From NCBI GenBank assembly GCA_928212115.1, contig CAKMRJ010005634.1:116650873-116714872 (forward strand): a stretch of 64,000 bases of DNA, given 5' to 3'. Both the position numbers and the translations under genes were made by a program. Origin of the DNA: Lactuca virosa. Lineage: Eukaryota > Streptophyta > Magnoliopsida > Asterales > Asteraceae. How positions within the stretch are numbered: the stretch's first letter is position 1; every line of letters begins with the position of its first letter. The notes beneath the pieces were generated by a model. The model saw nothing but the letters and a program-made list of their open reading frames with translations, did no database searches and was not told the origin of the DNA. Shown one piece after another: positions 59,503 through 64,000 of the stretch.

Positions 59503-61644
59503 ATGGCGGCTTCACAATCCGTTCCCAAAATCACCAAAACCGCTCCGAAGAAGAAATCCTCAAAGGGCTCTGCTTCGTCATCATCAAGAGAGCAATTCCT
59601 ACGCAACACGACTCAAATGTTTTCCTTGGATCCAATGGACTATGACGAGTCCATCTGGCTATGATCGATTTTATATCCCGCCATCCCATCTCCGTCCTTC
59701 TCACAAAATCCCTGATCCACCCATTCCACTTCGTCTTCTTCACACAACATTTGAACGAATCAGAATTTAAGATGATGTGCTTGAAACAGTAGTCTCTGGA
59801 GTTCGAATTTTCCCAGTCCGTAAGAAAACCTTTCTTTTAGCAATCGGGATGCCTGAAAACCCTAAGGGTTTTATAGTTCAAGAACCTACGACTGAAGAGT
59901 TACAGTCGTTTCTAAACGACATTGGCTATGCAGGCGATTTCAAGGCCGAAAAGTTCAAAAAATTAGTGGTTCCTGGCTTATGGACCATTCTAATGCACCT
60001 CATCCTTCGAGGTCTCTCTGGAAAGCACGGCGGTACAGACACAATGAGCAAAGACTGTCTCTATGTCATTTATAACATCTACTCCAGAAAATCAAACGCC
60101 GTCGATATCACAGAAGTCTTGTGGCAGGACTTTCAGAAGTTCTCTTTCAAGAGGAAACCTCAGGAAATCTCAAGTCCGAGGTTCTGGGCACCCACCATTC
60201 AAAAACTCTACAAGGACTGGAAGGAACCCATCCAAGTCGACACCCTTCCAAAAGAGGCATTTCTAACTTTTATGGCTATTAAAACTTATAGACTTCCGAA
60301 CCATTCAGCCTTTGGTCCAACACAATGACTTCCATAACATATGTTGGCCATTCTACCATCCGAGTCCCTTCACTTTAAACATCATTTGGCGACTTCGATT
60401 GTGTATAGCCCTACACAGTCCACCCCGGTCACCATTGAGCCCACCTCAGATGTCGCCAAACCAGTCTCATCTGGTGGAAAGAAGAAGAAGAAGTTGCCAA
60501 AAGGGAAAAATCTCCTTCCAAACGTAAAGCCAAAAAGAGAACCAAAGTCGATAGTTCCTCTTAATAGGAATCTATCAAAGACATTCAGGCTGACTCTGGC
60601 CATCCTCTCACCCCACCTGGCCACTCTTCTGAAGTAACATTCGGAGTTTCAAAATCACAATCACACACTCACGGGGAGTCTCCACATAATCCACCCTCAC
60701 CTTCCCAAAAAGGTGATGTCGGTGTTGAACAAAGTTCCTTGCACCCCCTGGAACAAACCCACGAGTCTCTTTGGAAAACCCCCTTTCTTCTACACAAGCA
60801 CGGTCTGAGATCCCTATCTCGGACCCCAACCATTCTGAAGTTGGAGTAGTCCCTCCTACCTCGGATGCCAAAACTGGTCCGATACCTGGCACTGGTAAAG
60901 CACGACCAGGTTTTTCTGATCAAGACTGGGGCGATTTTATTTACATGACTCATGTCAGACATCCGAAGCTCACACATACTCAGGTGGAAGCAACTATTAT
61001 CTCCATGAGAAACAGGGCCATTCAGAGCAACTTGCCCTTCGTTCCTTCAACTGATGAAATCACAGACTTGTAGTTTGCTTCGGGAGAAACACAAGACAAT
61101 ATCTTCACTGATGATCCTCCCAAATCTACACACCATGACTCTTTTCATCTGAATCCTAATGAGGAACACTTTGATGATTTCATGTTCGACGATAACAATG
61201 CTTCAATTTTTGTTCCTCCCATTCTCTCATCCGTTCATCTTTTACAGAAACCATCTTCATCCCGGCCACTGTATGATTTCGGCCTTTCATCGTCTTCATC
61301 GGAGCCAATTAATGAGGAGATCAAGATTGATGACCAAACTCAACTGCATCTCGGAGGTGATACATAATCCAATCCTCCCAAGCAAGATCAAGCAGCTACT
61401 ACAACCAATCTTGGCCCCTCTGAATCCGCTGTTAATCAATAAGGTGATAACGTCAAGTCTCATAGATCCACCTCAGATTCGAGATCATTAGCAGAAAACT
61501 ATGTTGATCCCTTTGCTTAGTTGGAACTCCGAGAGAATGCTTCTGCTACCCTCTCCAAGGTTGATTCCGTCGACAATTTCTTTGCTAAACTCGATACCAA
61601 ACTTGACGCCAAAGTTTCTTGTCTTGATACTAAGCTTGATACCC

Positions 61645-61698
<54 letters not shown>

Positions 61699-63724
61699 GT
61701 CAAGAAACAAGGGCCCTCAGATGAAGAAAGAAAAGAACAATTGGATGAAATTGTCTCCCTTCGTCTCAAGCATACCATCGAGGATGTCGACCGGAAGTGG
61801 AATTCAAGCCTGGATCATTATCTCATCACAATCACCACCATGTTAAAAGTTCACAACGATATGATCAGTGTCACCAACGAATTAATCAAACAGATGCATG
61901 TTCGCCATGAAAAAAAAAATCAGCGCATGGAGAAGGAAATAAAGAAGAAGGACGAGATGAACCTCATTATGCAACAAGTGCTCCTCAAAATCCTCCGAGG
62001 TTTTTGGAATATTGTGGATGTTCCGAACCACAAGTTTGATGAAATGTTTTCCATTCTTGCAACCTTATTTGATCATATCAAAGCTCAGGCTCCAACTGCT
62101 GAAGCTTATGATGCCCTTACCTGGCAAATGAACACCAAATTTCAGAAGGTGTTTGATCTCCTTTAGGAATTTTAGCAATCACCCTTGCTTTCCTCGGTTT
62201 TCAGCCCATCCGATGCAAGATGGGGAGAAGGGCCAAGCAGAAGAGAGAAATCCATTTCTTAGAAGCCCATCCTGGATTTCAAGCTCCGAGATGAAGAAGA
62301 GTCTAATGATGACTCTATGCAAATCATTCCTATAGGTACTCCAAGTAATGATAATGATGATGATGATGAAGACAAGTACATCACCAATGTTGTAATAGGA
62401 ATTCAAGCTCCAAGGAAGTTCCCAGCCAAAGTTCTTTCCGAGGAAGAGCAAAGGATATGGTCTGCAGTTTCATGGCCATCCTCCCTAGCTGATGTTCTTC
62501 AAAGAAGCCATGAAATGGCTAAGGAAAAGACTAAGCTAACAGTTCATGATTTTCGAGCCACCCAATCAATGTTGCCTCCAATTCCCTCGTAAAGAATAGC
62601 TCCTATAGATGAAGGTTCTCCACTTCGGAAACTTGATAACATTCCTGCAGAGCCCATGATTCCTTCTCCTCCACAGTTCTCCATAGATGAAAACATGCAA
62701 CATGTTATCTCGGTTCTCAGCAAACAACAAGATAAAGGGAAGAAACCCATCTCGGAGCTTCATAGCTCCGAACCGCCCTCCAAACAAAAAAGGGTTGGTC
62801 TCAGGCTCAGATAGATCAAGCCCTCGAAGAAAGCATCAAAATTTAAGCTATCAAAGATAACCCAATCCGATGCTAGGGCTTTCCCCTATTTGTCGTGAAG
62901 GGAAAATACATGACTTGGACATCATACCATTCATGTATTATGATATACCAAATCAAGATTCGGAACAAATTGATTTACCTGTCTCTCCATATGGCAACTT
63001 CTACAAAAAGTTTGCTCCTCTCCACCCAGAAGGTGATCCTCAAGTGATCATCAAAGCTGAAAGAGAAGGTTTGAAGACTTTCTACTCCAAGAACGTACTT
63101 CCCCAAAAAGAAGTATGGTACCAGAAAAGAATTACCAAGATCTCTGGGTTCGGAAGGAAAGTATTAAGTAAATTTGACATGAAATGTATGTTGTACCGCT
63201 ACTACATCTTTCGAAACAAATCAACTCAACTCACCATCACAGACGTCGACTTCCCAACCATCAATCCCAATGACATTCTGACAATAGCTGCACACTTATG
63301 AAGCCACCAGAACGATGAAACCAGCATCAGAGCCTATAATGCTGCTTTGAGTTTTCTCAAAGATTATGTTGTTGAGTTTTGTAGGTGTGACTTTGAATTG
63401 GATCACCTGTTCGGAACTAAAAATTTCTTGGCAAAGATTGATTTTTGGCTGCCAGAAGCAGAGATATTGGCCGAAGGGCCAATTGACGAATCGGTATTAG
63501 GGTACGTCTACTTGTAAAATAAGAGAAACCAGAAGGACTTCTTCTGAGTCCTACACAAGCAACTGGTCCCCTCCAAATATCTTCGAAAGTCCATCAATCA
63601 TGCAACAAGGTCAGATGCCCCAGAACATGTAAAGACTAAATTCATAAGTCAACTTCAGTGGTATCTTGAAGTCCGAGATTGGTTGTACAGGGCGTATGTA
63701 TTTATCAAGGAAGAAGCAAACTGA
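59503..63724 (+). pseudogene. S accessory ORF (post-pol), broken
   Basis: It starts MAASQSVPKITKTAPKKKSS at 59503. The conserved block 59777-60328 has LQSFLNDIGYAGDF, LRGLSGKHGGTDTMSKD and VDITEVLWQDFQKF. A basic Lys-rich linker follows (60480-60560), then a segment with DWGDFIYMTHVRHP, a CT microsatellite (about 61649-61694), a coiled-coil-like region (61700-62160), an acidic segment NDNDDDDEDKY, and a C-terminal block (62870-63724) with FRNKSTQLTITDVDFPTINP and QLQWYLEVRDWLYRAYVF. At least eight stops or frameshifts occur. The order matches the accessory ORF of B. No signal peptide is visible; the function is unknown. Confidence 0.8.
61645..61695 (+). repeat. (CT)n microsatellite inside the S accessory ORF
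   Basis: About 23 uninterrupted CT units sit between 'gataccctcgtt' and 'cggaagtcaag'. In one frame they encode Ser-Leu repeats. The flanks code for Leu/Asp-rich and Lys-rich sequence, so it looks like an expansion within coding DNA. Confidence 0.97.
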
Positions 63725-63747
63725 ACAAAGTAGATTGCTAAGTTCAC

Positions 63748-63759
63748 TTAGGGGGAGAT
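63748..63759 (+). other. Polypurine tract of S
   Basis: TTAGGGGGAGAT lies directly before the 3' LTR, which begins TGTTGGAATC at 63760. The stop codon of the accessory ORF is only about 25 bases upstream. Confidence 0.85.
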
Positions 63760-64000
63760 TGTTGGAATCTGAAAGTGATCCTCTAGCAATCACAACTTAT
63801 GAATATTCGAGTCAGCTAGAGTCCGAGATATGTAGTGGTGCAAGATGAGTTTTTGGTACGAGATAAAGATTGAGTCCGAAGTGAAGCTAGTTCCGAGATG
63901 ATGCAAAGATCCAAGAATGAATGTCTGTTTATGTATTTATTCTTTCTTGTCTTTTATGTGATGTAACCTTTCATAGGACTTAGCCTTTTGTGTCAATTAG
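63760..64000 (+). repeat. 3' LTR of S, cut by the window end
   Basis: The first 241 bp match 22028-22270, with scattered substitutions such as 'gagatgatgcaaagatccaag' against 'gagatgacgcaaagatccgag'. About 400 bp more should follow outside the window. Confidence 0.9.

Larger units (their letters stand above)
22028..64000 (+). mobile_element. S: Sirevirus-type Ty1/copia element holding a 29.7-kb nested insertion
   Basis: The 5' LTR is 22028-22668, the primer site 22673-22684, gag begins at 22818 and is interrupted at 23793-53474 by element A. Then follow the rest of gag, protease, integrase, RT, RNase H, a non-coding tract, an accessory ORF (59503-63724), a polypurine tract and the 3' LTR from 63760. 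The long coiled-coil gag extension and a large ORF after pol are why I assign it to the Sirevirus type. Without insertions the element would be about 12-13 kb. Integrase core and RT catalytic region carry deletions, so it is not autonomous. Confidence 0.88.

Overview
The window looks like repeat-dense nuclear DNA of a flowering plant with a large genome. The element families and LTR motifs (for example, LTRs crowded with ACTCGGCGAGT) resemble those I associate with Asteraceae such as lettuce; that assignment is an inference. I found no ordinary host gene, rRNA, tRNA or CRISPR array. Almost every coding region belongs to an LTR retrotransposon, most broken by stops, frameshifts, deletions or later insertions.

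Left part (1-22027). Bases 1-2037 are unassigned, LTR-like sequence. A minus-strand Ty3/gypsy element, G1 (2038-11490), has a complete 5' LTR at 9707-11490 and a truncated 3' LTR at 2038-3528. Its integrase is split by a non-autonomous hAT-type element (3856-5071) that itself holds a foldback sequence between microsatellites. Next come an Athila/Tat-like remnant (about 11871-14440) with a tRNA-Asp-type primer site and a minisatellite inside gag, and an AT-rich tract of about 1-kb tandem repeats. Each of three repeats carries an snRNA-type promoter module (USE, 34 nt, TATA). A Helitron-like 3' end lies at 17766-17793. A minus-strand copia, M (17794-22027), follows, with its 5' part cut off.

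Right part (22028-64000) is one deep nest. Plus-strand Sirevirus-type copia S starts at 22028 inside the gag of M; its 3' LTR begins at 63760 and runs off the window. Copia A (minus, 23793-53474, target duplication ATCAC) sits in the gag of S. Sirevirus-type copia B (minus, 31408-53381, duplication GTCCT/GTTCT) sits in the 5' LTR of A. Chromovirus-type gypsy C (plus, 33808-42941, duplication AGTGG) sits in the accessory ORF of B. M is therefore level 0 and C is level 4.

Most interesting points. (1) S and B both carry, between pol and the 3' LTR, a related accessory ORF of about 1,100 or more codons, with matching N-terminal, coiled-coil and C-terminal blocks and no visible signal peptide. (2) Gypsy C, and the diverged G1 at the same place, carry a short intron-like segment (74 and 79 nt) between the gag zinc knuckles and protease; in C it is GT-AG and its removal joins gag to pol in frame. 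(3) Several element families carry their own arrays of short CG-centred palindromes. (4) PPT-like purine tracts recur three times in the integrase-RT linker of both S and B. (5) Three tandem promoter modules keep an exact 34-nt USE-TATA spacing.
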